DNA of 64,000 nucleotides from Agarivorans sp050870875. Its GTDB lineage: Bacteria; Pseudomonadota; Gammaproteobacteria; Enterobacterales; Celerinatantimonadaceae. Positions 9,110-16,887 of this stretch are shown one piece after another (positions within the stretch are counted from its first letter, which is position 1; every line of letters begins with the position of its first letter). Below the pieces are notes generated by a model. That model ran no database searches. It was not told the DNA's origin and was given only the letters and a program-made list of their open reading frames with translations. The DNA is taken from positions 124,001-188,000 of the forward strand of contig NZ_CP194041.2 of NCBI RefSeq assembly GCF_050870875.2. The letters run 5' to 3'. The position numbers were made by a program, and so were the translations under genes.

Positions 9110-9181
9110 GTGTCAGTCGCGATATTATAGTTGACTCGTTTCAGCGTTGATTTTGATAGCAAATATGAAAAGGAGGAGCAA

Positions 9182-9742
9182 ATGGGAAAGCAGTTTGTGT
9201 CGATGAGTCATCAGCATATTGAGTTTATTGAGCAACAACAGCTATTTTTTGTTGCCACGGCAGCCGCACAAGGCAAAGTGAATGTTTCACCCAAGGGAAT
9301 GGATTCTTTTCGGGTACTCAATTCGCAACAAGTGCTTTGGCTTAACTTGACTGGTAGTGGTAACGAAACCGCAGCCCATGTGCAGCAGCTGCCTCGGATG
9401 ACAGTGATGTTTTGCGCCTTTCAGGGGAAACCGTTGATCCTTCGTTTATATGGTCAGGCGACGGCTATTCACCGTGCTGATGAGGCTTGGCAAGACTATA
9501 TCTCGATGTTTCCTGCACAAGCAGGCGCTCGCCAAATATTCTTGCTAGAGATAGAGATGGTGCAAGGTTCTTGTGGTCTATCAGTCCCATTTTTTGACTT
9601 TGTGGGACCGCGAGATGAGTTAAGTTCGTGGGCTGAAAAACAAGGCGAAAGAGGTATTGAACAGTATTGGGCTAAGAAAAATCAACGCAGTCTCGATGGC
9701 GTGGCTACCCATATTGTCAACTTATCTAAGCCAGCCACTTAA
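9182..9742 (+). CDS. Pyridoxamine 5'-phosphate oxidase family flavoprotein
   Basis: From this ATG the product is 186 residues. 'FVATAAAQGKVNVSPKGMDS' and 'VLWLNLTGSGNETAAHVQQ' are typical of the PNPOx-like split-barrel family, which binds FMN or a related cofactor; 'MTVMFCAFQGKPLILRLYG' is the central strand pair. It is probably not a true vitamin B6 oxidase: the pyridoxal-phosphate residues of PdxH are not evident. I choose this start because an exceptionally good ribosome site (AAAAGGAGGAG) lies seven bases upstream; the frame is open 17 codons further. The substrate is unknown. Confidence 0.82.
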   Translation: MGKQFVSMSHQHIEFIEQQQLFFVATAAAQGKVNVSPKGMDSFRVLNSQQVLWLNLTGSGNETAAHVQQLPRMTVMFCAFQGKPLILRLYGQATAIHRADEAWQDYISMFPAQAGARQIFLLEIEMVQGSCGLSVPFFDFVGPRDELSSWAEKQGERGIEQYWAKKNQRSLDGVATHIVNLSKPAT

Positions 9743-9763
9743 GCTCAAATTATCATTTGAGCT
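9742..9763. terminator. Perfect hairpin between convergent genes
   Basis: AGCTCAAAT-TATC-ATTTGAGCT is a perfect 9-bp stem with a 4-base loop. It starts on the last base of the upstream stop codon and lies 12 bases from the end of the convergent MarR gene. There is no clean T-run next to it, so termination may be weak or use both strands. Confidence 0.6.
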
Positions 9764-9774
9764 GTAAGTAATTT

Positions 9775-10266
9775 TTAACGTTGTAGTTCTTTATTTGGTG
9801 CTTCAATGTCTAATAATGGGGACGCATCAATTTCTTCGGCATTCATCATCGCTGCAACGTGTTGTAACGAGGATAAGATCTGAGTTTTTTCCCAGTCGTT
9901 CAAATTTTCAAAACGCTTAATAAATTGCTCGTGTAATAGCGGTGGAACCGTGGTTAATATGTCCATGCCTCGCTCGGTGAGCCGTGGGTTGACGATGCGT
10001 CGATCGGTCGCGCTACGAACGCGTTCAATAAGCAGCCGTTCTTCCAAGCGATTCAGGATGGTGGTAACCGTGGCCTGGCTTAACGAGACTTGGTCAGATA
10101 GCCGCTTTACCGTTACTGTGCCTAATTCTTCAATTGCCCTGAGGACCATCACTTGAGGAATTGTTAAGCCACAGGCTTTTACAATGCGTTTCGACTGTAA
10201 GTCAGTCGCGCGGATAATTTTTCGAAGCGAGATGAGAACATCTTGCCAGTACGCTGATTTTTCCAT
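9775..10266 (-). CDS. MarR-family regulator, EctR/CosR-like (compatible-solute type)
   Basis: From the chosen ATG the product is 163 residues. The winged helix shows 'TIPQVMVLRAIEELGTVTVK', 'LSDQVSLSQATVTTILNRLE' (recognition helix) and the wing 'VRSATDRRIVNPRLTERG'. The N-terminal 'DVLISLRKIIRATDLQSKRI' resembles EctR/CosR regulators of ectoine and betaine genes, which bind DNA as repressors when osmotic strength is low. It is divergent from a betaine/choline ABC transporter, and a perfect inverted repeat lies in that operon's promoter. An in-frame upstream start would add 13 residues. MarR membership is secure; the osmotic role is inferred from resemblance and neighbourhood. Confidence 0.82.
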   Translation of the reverse strand: MEKSAYWQDVLISLRKIIRATDLQSKRIVKACGLTIPQVMVLRAIEELGTVTVKRLSDQVSLSQATVTTILNRLEERLLIERVRSATDRRIVNPRLTERGMDILTTVPPLLHEQFIKRFENLNDWEKTQILSSLQHVAAMMNAEEIDASPLLDIEAPNKELQR

Positions 10267-10337
10267 GGTCACCGAGCTTTTTGATTTTTGCCTAGTATAT
10301 CCCATACTTAGCCTACAGGGTATGTTCAGCTATTCGT

Positions 10338-10366
10338 TTGAACTCTAATTATTAGAGATGTATTAT
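10338..10366 (+). promoter_or_regulatory. Promoter with embedded operator for the betaine/choline ABC operon
   Basis: TTGAAC (10338-10343), a 17-base spacer and TATTAT (10361-10366) form a good sigma-70 promoter. The spacer contains CTCTAAT-T-ATTAGAG (10343-10357), a perfect 7+7 inverted repeat. Such a position suits a repressor, most simply the divergent MarR-type protein. Confidence 0.65.
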
Positions 10367-10404
10367 TAGCGCCACTAACTGAGGCATCAAGGAAGGAAAT
10401 AATC

Positions 10405-11397
10405 ATGAAATTTAGATACGCAGCATTGCTGTTAGTCTGTGGTTTTGTTCAGGCAGAAGAGGATTGTGGCAGTGTAACCATTGCCGATATGAATTGGAGT
10501 TCTGCATCGCTGATCGCCAATGTAGACAAGTTTATCCTTGAGCAGGGGTATGGCTGTGAAGCGGAGCTAGTTCCTGGTGATACAATGCCAACCACAGTTT
10601 CGATGATTGAAAAAGGCGAACCTGATATTGCGCCAGAGTTGTGGACCAACTCGGCCAAGGATGCCTTGGAACGCGGGGTCGCCGAAAAACGCATTCGTTT
10701 TGCTGGACGTTCGCTCTCCGATGGCGGAGAAGAAGGTTTTTGGGTTCCACAATATATGGTTGACCAATACCCTGAACTGGCCACTATCGAAGGCATTAAG
10801 CAACATGCCGATTTATTCCCACATCCTGAAAGTAAAGAACTTGGGGGATTTTATGGATGTCCGGCGGGCTGGAATTGCCAAATTTCATCTGGGCATCTAT
10901 TTACTGCTTTGGCGCTAGAAAAGTCGGGCTTTGAATTAATTGATCCTGGTTCGGGTGCTGGTTTATCTGGCTCTATCGCAAAAGCCTATGCACGCAAGCA
11001 GGGTTGGTTTGGTTATTATTGGGCACCTACGGCGGTATTGGGAAAGTACAAGATGGTCAAAGTTGACCTTGGTAGTGATATCGATGAGCAAGAGTTTTTG
11101 AGCTGCACCACACAAGAAGACTGCGTTAATCCTAAAGTGACGATGTACCCACCTTCTGCGGTGTACTCGGTGACGACCGAAAGTTTTGCCAGCAAAGCAC
11201 CACAAGCTTATGGATATATTACTAAGCGAGCGTTTAGTAATGCCCAAATGAATCAATTATTGTCATGGATGGAAGACAATCAAGCTGATGGTGATGCTGC
11301 TATGTATCATTTCTTAAGCGAATTTCCAGAGACTTGGAAAGCTTGGGTTTCACCCGAAGTGGCTGCAAAAGTTAGTCAAGCGCTAGCGAGTATGTAA
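10405..11397 (+). CDS. Glycine betaine/choline ABC transporter substrate-binding protein
   Basis: The 330-residue product has a signal peptide (MKFRYAALLLVCGFVQA, cleavage likely before EED) and belongs to the ProX/OpuAC-type betaine/choline binding proteins. 'ADMNWSSASLIANVDKFILE', 'PTTVSMIEKGEPDIAPELW' and 'AYARKQGWFGYYWAPTAVLG' are characteristic; the aromatic residues of the last stretch would form the cage for a quaternary ammonium group. Four cysteines in 'GFYGCPAGWNCQ' and 'FLSCTTQEDC' suggest disulphides. It is periplasmic and feeds the permease and ATPase that follow. Choline, betaine or another betaine cannot be told apart. Confidence 0.9.
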   Translation: MKFRYAALLLVCGFVQAEEDCGSVTIADMNWSSASLIANVDKFILEQGYGCEAELVPGDTMPTTVSMIEKGEPDIAPELWTNSAKDALERGVAEKRIRFAGRSLSDGGEEGFWVPQYMVDQYPELATIEGIKQHADLFPHPESKELGGFYGCPAGWNCQISSGHLFTALALEKSGFELIDPGSGAGLSGSIAKAYARKQGWFGYYWAPTAVLGKYKMVKVDLGSDIDEQEFLSCTTQEDCVNPKVTMYPPSAVYSVTTESFASKAPQAYGYITKRAFSNAQMNQLLSWMEDNQADGDAAMYHFLSEFPETWKAWVSPEVAAKVSQALASM

Positions 11398-11411
11398 TTG
11401 ATTGTTTTATA

Positions 11412-11434
11412 GGCCAGCCTCAGCTGGCCTTTTT
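11412..11434 (+). terminator. Terminator/attenuator between binding protein and permease genes
   Basis: GGCCAGC-CTCA-GCTGGCC followed by TTTTT lies 15 bases after the binding-protein stop codon. Partial termination here would leave more binding protein than membrane components, as in many ABC operons. Confidence 0.85.
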
Positions 11435-11455
11435 CATTTATTAAGAGGTAGTTTT

Positions 11456-12355
11456 ATGGCGGATTCGTCGTGGCTGGATAGCTTTCCACAAATGAGCCGA
11501 GCCGATCTTATTATGATACGCAAAGGCCTAGATGGGGCATATCGAAGTTTTTCCCGAGAGTATGGCGAGGCCATTGAGTCGTTTTTCGATCCCTTACTAC
11601 AATTTTTAGTGTGGTTCGAAAAATTACTTATCAACACACCATGGTGGTTAGTTTTATTGGTTTGCGCGGTGTTAGTTTATCTGGCCAGCCGTTCTTGGAA
11701 ACTGGTGATCGGCAGCGTGGTATCGCTATTGCTGGTGGGATATTTTGGTATGTGGGAAGACATGATGCGTACCATGAGTATTATTACCGTTTGCACCATG
11801 CTGGCGATTGCTTTAGGGATCCCCATTGGGATCGTAATGGCGCGCTCTAATCGTGCGCAAGCCATCATCACCCCAATGCTTGATGTGATGCAGACGCTAC
11901 CAGCCTTTGTGTACTTGATTCCGGTGGTGATGTTGTTGGGTATTGGTAAGATTCCAGGTGTTATCGCCGTGGTTATTTATGGTATTCCTCCGGTCATTCG
12001 CCTCACTAATTTGGGGATCCGTTTAGTAGATAAAGAGGTTTTGGAAGCGGCCACGGCCTACGGCGCTAACGCTTGGCAGAGGTTATTTGGGGTGCAAATA
12101 CCCTTGGCGATGCCAACGATTATGGCGGGTATAAACCAAACCATTATGATGGCTTTATCGATGGTGGTGATCGCTTCCATGATTGGGGTGAAGGGTTTAG
12201 GCCAACCCGTACTGAAGTCGATTACGAATCAGTATTTTACTCTAGGTCTACTCAATGGACTGGCAATTGTTGCGCTGGCAATTATTTTCGACCGGACCTC
12301 TCAGGCTTATGCCAAGCGTACTCAAGCGCATTTACAAGGACTCAAACATGACTAA
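11456..12355 (+). CDS. Betaine/choline ABC transporter permease (ProW/OpuAB type)
   Basis: From this ATG the product is 299 residues. 'LGIPIGIVMARSNRAQAIIT', 'DVMQTLPAFVYLIPVVMLLG' and 'EAATAYGANAWQRLFGVQIP' (the EAA loop that contacts the ATPase) are typical of the ProW/OpuAB permease family; about six to seven membrane spans are visible. The N-terminal 75 residues are soluble and charged. I choose this ATG because it follows AAGAGGT, and the longer frame would run back into the terminator hairpin. It overlaps the ATPase gene by eight bases. Confidence 0.92.
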   Translation: MADSSWLDSFPQMSRADLIMIRKGLDGAYRSFSREYGEAIESFFDPLLQFLVWFEKLLINTPWWLVLLVCAVLVYLASRSWKLVIGSVVSLLLVGYFGMWEDMMRTMSIITVCTMLAIALGIPIGIVMARSNRAQAIITPMLDVMQTLPAFVYLIPVVMLLGIGKIPGVIAVVIYGIPPVIRLTNLGIRLVDKEVLEAATAYGANAWQRLFGVQIPLAMPTIMAGINQTIMMALSMVVIASMIGVKGLGQPVLKSITNQYFTLGLLNGLAIVALAIIFDRTSQAYAKRTQAHLQGLKHD

Positions 12356-13559
12356 GTCGCTAATTAAGATTGAAGGCTTATATAAGTTGTTTGGGGAAAA
12401 TGCGAAGCAAGTGATGTCGATGGTTGAGGCTGGCAAGTCTAAGGACGAAATCCTCGCTGAAACTGGCCATACTCTAGGTTTGAAGGATATTAATTTAGAG
12501 ATCAAACAGGGTGAAATTTTCGTAATTATGGGGCTTTCTGGCTCCGGGAAGTCGACCTTAATTCGTCATTTTAATCGTCTGATAGACCCGACTAAAGGGG
12601 TGATTAGTATTGAAGGCACCGACGTGATGAAGTTAAGCCCTAAGCAGTTGCAGGACTTCCGTCGCCATAAAATGTCGATGGTTTTTCAACGTTTTGGTTT
12701 AATGCCTCATCGCAGTGTGATTGAAAATGTCGCCTATGGTTTAACGGTGCAGGGGCTTGCTAAAGAACAACGTTTGGCGAAGGCGCAGCAATGGCTAGAT
12801 ACCGTCGGTTTAAGTGGCTATGAGCAACAATATCCCTCACAGTTATCGGGAGGACAACAGCAGCGGGTTGGTTTGGCGCGGGCCTTGTGTACCGATGCTG
12901 AAATCTTGTTGATGGATGAAGCCTTTTCTGCCTTAGACCCTTTGATCCGTAGCGAGATGCAAGATCAGTTGATCGAGTTACAAGAAAGCCTGCATAAAAC
13001 CATCATCTTTATTACTCATGACTTGGATGAGGCCTTGCGTCTGGGAGATCGGATCGCAATTTTAAAAGATGGAGAAGTGGTGCAGCAGGGCACGCCAGAC
13101 GATATCTTATTGAATCCGGCCACCGATTATGTAGAAGCCTTCGTGAAAGATGTGAACCGTGCTCGAGCCTTAACAGTGGAGACGGTTATGCAGCCTCCCG
13201 CGCGTCGAATTACTGCCGATACCATTAGTGAAGCCTTGATGCAGATGAAAAAGATCAAAGGCGACTATGCCTATCACGTGACGGAGGAGGGTTATCAAGG
13301 AATCGTCACCCAAGACGCATTGGAGGCTGCCTCGAAAACCCATGGTGATGCCTGCTTTACGTCGAGTGAATGTGAATATCAAGATGTCCCGACAATTTCT
13401 CCGGATGCGGCGATTGAGAGTGTGCTCACCGATTCTTTAGAAACGAGTTATTCGCTGCCAGTGGTTGATGATGAAGGGAACTTAAAGGGCGAGCTTACCC
13501 GTCGCTCGGTGGCAGAGGTATTTGCCGACTCGGATTCTGAAGCGAGTTCGGTAAAATAA
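12348..13559 (+). CDS. Betaine/choline ABC transporter ATP-binding protein with CBS-type tail (ProV/OpuAA type)
   Basis: From this ATG the product is 403 residues. It shows 'LGLKDINLEIKQGEIFVIMG', Walker A 'GLSGSGKST', the Q loop 'VFQRFGLMPHRSVIENV', the signature 'LSGGQQQRVGLARAL', Walker B 'ILLMDEAFSALDPL' and the switch His in 'FITHDLDEAL'. The last 120 residues look like a pair of CBS domains, which in OpuA sense ionic strength or nucleotides. Length and the N-terminal 'KLFG...' extension fit the ProV/OpuAA family. It powers uptake through the preceding permease and overlaps it by eight bases. Confidence 0.94.
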   Translation: MTKSLIKIEGLYKLFGENAKQVMSMVEAGKSKDEILAETGHTLGLKDINLEIKQGEIFVIMGLSGSGKSTLIRHFNRLIDPTKGVISIEGTDVMKLSPKQLQDFRRHKMSMVFQRFGLMPHRSVIENVAYGLTVQGLAKEQRLAKAQQWLDTVGLSGYEQQYPSQLSGGQQQRVGLARALCTDAEILLMDEAFSALDPLIRSEMQDQLIELQESLHKTIIFITHDLDEALRLGDRIAILKDGEVVQQGTPDDILLNPATDYVEAFVKDVNRARALTVETVMQPPARRITADTISEALMQMKKIKGDYAYHVTEEGYQGIVTQDALEAASKTHGDACFTSSECEYQDVPTISPDAAIESVLTDSLETSYSLPVVDDEGNLKGELTRRSVAEVFADSDSEASSVK

Positions 13560-13682
13560 AGTCTTCTCGTTCAACTACAGGTACTGTTCTCCGAATATGG
13601 CTTCTGTTTTACTAGGGGCTGTTGAACTTGGGAATTTGTAGGTTCGAGATTACCGCTCACTATCCAAGATAATGCCCTAAGT

Positions 13683-14228
13683 TTGGTCATACTGAGTCTA
13701 CGGGAGAATGTAGTCCAGAGTTTTAGTATTGTGCCAATCGCGGCAAATCATGATCTGGAAGTGAGCCAAATTATCGAGCATGCAGGCTTGGAGTTTGGCG
13801 CTGTGGGGGAGGGATTTGGTCCTTCCGACGTAGAAGTGAAGTTCATGAGCCAGCACTATCGTCAGCCAAAAGCAGGTTATTGGGTCGCTTTGGTCGATGG
13901 TCAGGTCGCTGGATGCGGTGGTATTGCTTGCTTGGATCCAGCGAATGGCAGCTGTGAACTACGCAAGCTATTTGTATCAGCGCACTATCGTGGCCGGGGG
14001 ATTGGGAAGGCTTTAGCGCTGCATTGTCTTCAATTTGCGACGGAGCAAGCTTATCAACAGTGCTATTTAGGTACCTTGAGTAGCATGAAGTCGGCAATTC
14101 ACTTATACACTTCTTTGGGATTTAAACGATTAGTGGAGCCCTTTTGCGGTAGCATTCATGATGGCTGTGATGTGTGGATGCTAAAGTCCCTAGCAATGAA
14201 TGCAGATAAAAATTTTATATCCGCCTGA
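13683..14228 (+). CDS. GNAT family N-acetyltransferase
   Basis: The product (up to 181 residues) has the acetyl-CoA binding motif 'LFVSAHYRGRGIGKALALHC' and the following 'YLGTLSSMKSAIHLYTSLGF' that closes the GNAT fold; 'GYWVALVDGQVAGCGGIACL' forms the central strands. The substrate is not readable. The start is doubtful: the longest frame begins with TTG and an in-frame GTG lies 48 bases later, with no ATG near. It stands alone and is followed by a hairpin that may terminate both strands. Confidence 0.82.
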   Translation: MVILSLRENVVQSFSIVPIAANHDLEVSQIIEHAGLEFGAVGEGFGPSDVEVKFMSQHYRQPKAGYWVALVDGQVAGCGGIACLDPANGSCELRKLFVSAHYRGRGIGKALALHCLQFATEQAYQQCYLGTLSSMKSAIHLYTSLGFKRLVEPFCGSIHDGCDVWMLKSLAMNADKNFISA

Positions 14229-14236
14229 GTCGTGAG

Positions 14237-14268
14237 AAACACGCCAGTGATGAATCACCAGCGTGTTT
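14237..14268. terminator. Bidirectional hairpin after the acetyltransferase gene
   Basis: AAACACGC and GCGTGTTT pair, with a second inner stem GTGAT/ATCAC separated by a symmetric two-base mismatch. A-rich and T-rich ends on both sides suit termination in both directions. Confidence 0.65.
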
Positions 14269-14278
14269 GTTGTGGTGT

Positions 14279-14389
14279 TTAAGCTAGGGCCAGTACTTCA
14301 TCTAAATTGATGATTTCTAATATGCCACTCCAGATTTCTCCTTCTTCACTGTTCATGTAGCAGAAGCCATTTAGCCAACCTGCTTTTTG
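14279..14389 (-). pseudogene. Possible remnant of a gene's 3' end
   Basis: On the minus strand a 36-codon open stretch reads KAGWLNGFCYMNSEEG... and ends ...NLDEVLALA before TAA. It looks protein-like (W, acidic and aliphatic residues in a plausible helix) but has a stop codon just upstream and no start codon at its beginning. It sits next to a terminator in the correct direction. I do not recognise the family. It could equally be chance. Confidence 0.3.
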
Positions 14390-14519
14390 TTAGTAAAGTC
14401 AGTGAATAGCGGCTTGGATTGCTCTGCGTTACCCTATTGAAGGTACTTTGCTTGTGATTGTGAGGTGCTTTGTTTAAATTGTGACTTTATTATCTGGCTT
14501 TTAAGTCTTTGGAGTCGTC

Positions 14520-15053
14520 ATGATACGAAGCGTTGAACCGCAGGATTTGGCGCAAATGTGTGCCATTTATAACCATTATATACGTAATTCAGTTGCTACC
14601 TTTGAAGAACATGAAGTGAGTTTGGAGGATTTCAGTCAGCGCATCGAAAAAATTACCCAGCGTTTTATTTGTTTAGTTTATCAAGGGCAGGATAAGGTCT
14701 TGGCTTATGCCTACGTGAGTCCTTGGAAGGAGCGCAGTGCCTATCGTTTTTCAGTAGAAAGTTCGATCTATGTTGCCGCGGATGCTGCTGGTCAAGGTGT
14801 CGGTCGAGCACTTTATCAGCAACTCATTGAGACCCTGAAAGATTATCCTGTGGCTACTATTTTAGCTGGAATATCCTTGCCTAATCCTGCCAGCATTGGC
14901 TTGCACCAAGTTTTGGGTTTTAAAAATGTGGCTGAAATTGAACGGGTTGGACGCAAATTTGGGACTTGGATCAGCGTTGCTTACTGGCAGCGACATATTA
15001 AAACCGAACAACAACTGCTGCAGCTAGAAGCAAGTACGGATCTGGAACCTTAA
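14520..15053 (+). CDS. GNAT acetyltransferase, phosphinothricin/methionine sulfoximine type
   Basis: The 177-residue product begins 'MIRSVEPQDLAQMCAIYNHY', then 'SVATFEEHEVSLEDFSQRIE', the typical start of the PAT/bar-like (MnaT) subfamily. The acetyl-CoA motif is 'SIYVAADAAGQGVGRALYQQ' and the end shows 'PNPASIGLHQVLGFKNVAEI' and 'RKFGTWISVAYWQ', also typical. Relatives acetylate methionine sulfone, sulfoximine or phosphinothricin. GGAG lies upstream of the ATG. It ends two bases before the DUF2164 gene, so these are likely co-transcribed. Confidence 0.86.
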   Translation: MIRSVEPQDLAQMCAIYNHYIRNSVATFEEHEVSLEDFSQRIEKITQRFICLVYQGQDKVLAYAYVSPWKERSAYRFSVESSIYVAADAAGQGVGRALYQQLIETLKDYPVATILAGISLPNPASIGLHQVLGFKNVAEIERVGRKFGTWISVAYWQRHIKTEQQLLQLEASTDLEP

Positions 15054-15055
15054 CC

Positions 15056-15303
15056 ATGTCTGAAATTAGTTTTTCTAAACAACACAAAGATATTTTGGTC
15101 GCTAAGGTCCAAGCATATTGTGAGCAACAGCTGAATCTCGAGATAGGCCAGTTTGATGCTGAGTTTTTGCTCGATTTTTCTCCGAAGAGCTTGGCGCATT
15201 CTATTATAACCAAGGTTTGCAAGACGCCCAAACAGTGGTACAGAGTCGAGTTGATAGCATCAGCGATGCACTGTATGAAATTGAGAAACCCACTAAGTGG
15301 TAA
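15056..15303 (+). pseudogene. DUF2164 family protein, frameshifted in a T-run
   Basis: The first 39 codons read as a DUF2164 protein (SKQHKDILVAKVQAYCEQQL, then QFDAEFLLDF). At a run of five T residues (15175-15179) the frame is lost; the open frame then continues with unrelated sequence to 15310. Reading one base back, as if a sixth T were present, restores a typical family end: FSEELGAFYYNQGLQDAQ and then a stretch ending DALYEIEKPTKW, stopping at 15303. The corrected protein would be about 82 residues, the usual length. Either a base is missing in the assembly, or this is a recent loss or slippery tract. The function of the family is unknown. Confidence 0.85.
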
Positions 15304-15326
15304 TGGATGAGGAGTGAAGCGTCATC

Positions 15327-16019
15327 ATGAAAACAATTGGCATTTTAGGGGGAATGAGTTGGGAGTCTAGTTTGAGTTATTATCAGTTACTCAATCAAGG
15401 CATTAAACAGGCTATGGGCGGCTTACATTCGGCCAAAATTAATTTAGTCAGTGTCGATTTTGCTGAAATAGAAGTTTTGCAACATCGTGGTGATTGGGAC
15501 GCTTTGGCCGATAAAATGGTCGCGGGGGCTTTGGCGGTGCAAGCGTCAGGTGCAGATTTTTTGCTGATTGCTACGAATACCATGCATAAGTTAGCGCCTC
15601 AGGTGGTGAATGCGCTCGATATTCCATTACTGCATATTGCCGATGCGACTGCCCAATGTTTGCGCAAAGACCAGATCCGTCGCGTAGGTTTATTAGGAAC
15701 CCGCTTTACCATGGAGCAGGATTTTTATGCTGGTCGTCTGCGGGAGCATCAGCTTGAGGTATTGGTTCCCGATGAGCATGGCATGGCACTGGTTCACGAT
15801 ATCATTTATCAGGAATTATGTCAGGGCATGATTTCGGCAGCTTCTAGAGCGATTTATTTGCAGCAAATTGAAGCGCTGCATGCTCGAGGGGCCGAAGCGA
15901 TTATCCTCGGTTGTACCGAGATTGGTTTGTTAGTGAAACAGCAAGACACTGCGATCAAACTATATGATACAACGGCTTTGCACGTTGCAGCTGCGGTAGA
16001 ATTTGCCTTAGAAGAATAA
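15327..16019 (+). CDS. Aspartate/glutamate racemase family protein, YgeA type
   Basis: The 230-residue product starts 'MKTIGILGGMSWESSLSYYQ' and contains 'FLLIATNTMHKLAP' and 'AIILGCTEIGLL'. Asp/Glu racemases normally use two cysteines. Here the first is Thr83 and the second is Cys196, the same arrangement as E. coli YgeA, which is L-specific or acts on amino acids such as homoserine. The gene follows the DUF2164 gene by 23 bases with GGATGAGGAG upstream, though the ATG is a little far. Family call firm; substrate uncertain. It ends at a hairpin shared with the convergent cold-shock gene. Confidence 0.9.
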   Translation: MKTIGILGGMSWESSLSYYQLLNQGIKQAMGGLHSAKINLVSVDFAEIEVLQHRGDWDALADKMVAGALAVQASGADFLLIATNTMHKLAPQVVNALDIPLLHIADATAQCLRKDQIRRVGLLGTRFTMEQDFYAGRLREHQLEVLVPDEHGMALVHDIIYQELCQGMISAASRAIYLQQIEALHARGAEAIILGCTEIGLLVKQQDTAIKLYDTTALHVAAAVEFALEE

Positions 16020-16032
16020 AGGCAGAAAAACA

Positions 16033-16056
16033 AAAACGGCCCCAAAGGACCGTTTT
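16033..16056. terminator. Bidirectional terminator between racemase and cold-shock genes
   Basis: AAAACGG...CCGTTTT forms a stem flanking CCCCAAAGGA, with A-run on one side and T-run on the other, so it can act on both convergent genes. A second small inverted repeat (TAGCTTAAAGCTA) follows at 16059-16071. Confidence 0.75.
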
Positions 16057-16120
16057 ATTAGCTTAAAGCTAGTGTCTAATTAATCGTAGACTAATTGGAT
16101 ACTAATGCCTTAAAAGCAGC

Positions 16121-16321
16121 TTAGGCAACAGTTACGTTTGCAGCTTGAGGACCTTTTGGACCTTCTTCAACTTCAAACTGAACTTCTTGACCTTCAGCTA
16201 AGGTTTTGTAACCGTCGCTTTTAATTGCACGGAAGTGAACGAATACGTCTTTTCCGTCTGGACGCTCAATGAAACCAAAACCTTTTTGCTCATCGAACCA
16301 TTTTACGCGACCTGTAGCCAT
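16121..16321 (-). CDS. Cold-shock domain protein, CspA family
   Basis: The 66-residue product begins 'MATGRVKWFDEQKGFGFIER' (RNP1 motif KGFGFI) and continues 'GKDVFVHFRAIKSDGYKTL' (RNP2 motif VFVHF), ending 'VEEGPKGPQAANVT'. This is a single OB-fold RNA/DNA chaperone of usual length. The start has GGAGATT eight bases upstream. A possible -10 box (TATAAT on the minus strand, forward 16371-16376) would give a leader of about 45 bases, shorter than the long thermosensing leader of E. coli cspA. Cold induction is therefore not evident from sequence. Confidence 0.95.
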   Translation of the reverse strand: MATGRVKWFDEQKGFGFIERPDGKDVFVHFRAIKSDGYKTLAEGQEVQFEVEEGPKGPQAANVTVA

Positions 16322-16887
16322 GAGTAATCTCCAAAATATAATAAATAAAATTTACGCCAAAAGCGGGCAAATTATAGGGTGCCGAAAGATGCAGAAATTA
16401 CTGACGAACAAACAAGTAATGATCCGAAAATCATGCAATTGTATGGGGCATAAATATCCGCTGTAACCTTTACCAGCGAGCAGAAGTGTAACTTATATTG
16501 GGGCAATGTAAAGGTGAATGTGTGATCTTCTCGATCTGTTTCGAGTAGTTTATAAGCAATATTACTGGATTATCTCGCCTGGAAGCGCGTACTGCTTGGC
16601 TGTAGCTCGCTTATTGTGCCAATCTTGTCATTAAAATTTCATTTATGGCACTGATTGTTTACAGTTTTAAGGTTTCATTCTCTGGTGACGTTGCTTGAGG
16701 GCGATCCGCCATGATTGATATGGATAGTGATCATTTACGGGCTGGTGTTATTTGGATGTATTTTTTGTTCGAGCTAAGGCGCTTTAGTGAGCTTGTCTGA
16801 TGATGACTTCTGAGATAGAACAGAGGTGAAGATTTATCCACGAGTCGAACTCCAGTATGCTGACTCATATCCCGTTTGATTGAGAGT
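16322..16887. other. Intergenic region between csp and the DMT transporter
   Basis: About 560 bases without a convincing gene. It holds the divergent promoters: a TATAAT-like -10 for the cold-shock gene near 16371-16376 (minus strand). Short open frames inside show no conserved pattern. I see no RNA gene or repeat. Confidence 0.6.

Noticed and set aside
9182..9742. True pyridoxamine phosphate oxidase PdxH
   Set aside because: Only the general split-barrel flavoprotein pattern is seen, not the PdxH substrate-binding residues.
14279..14389. Complete small protein gene on the minus strand
   Set aside because: There is no start codon at its beginning and a stop lies just upstream, so it is listed only as a possible remnant.
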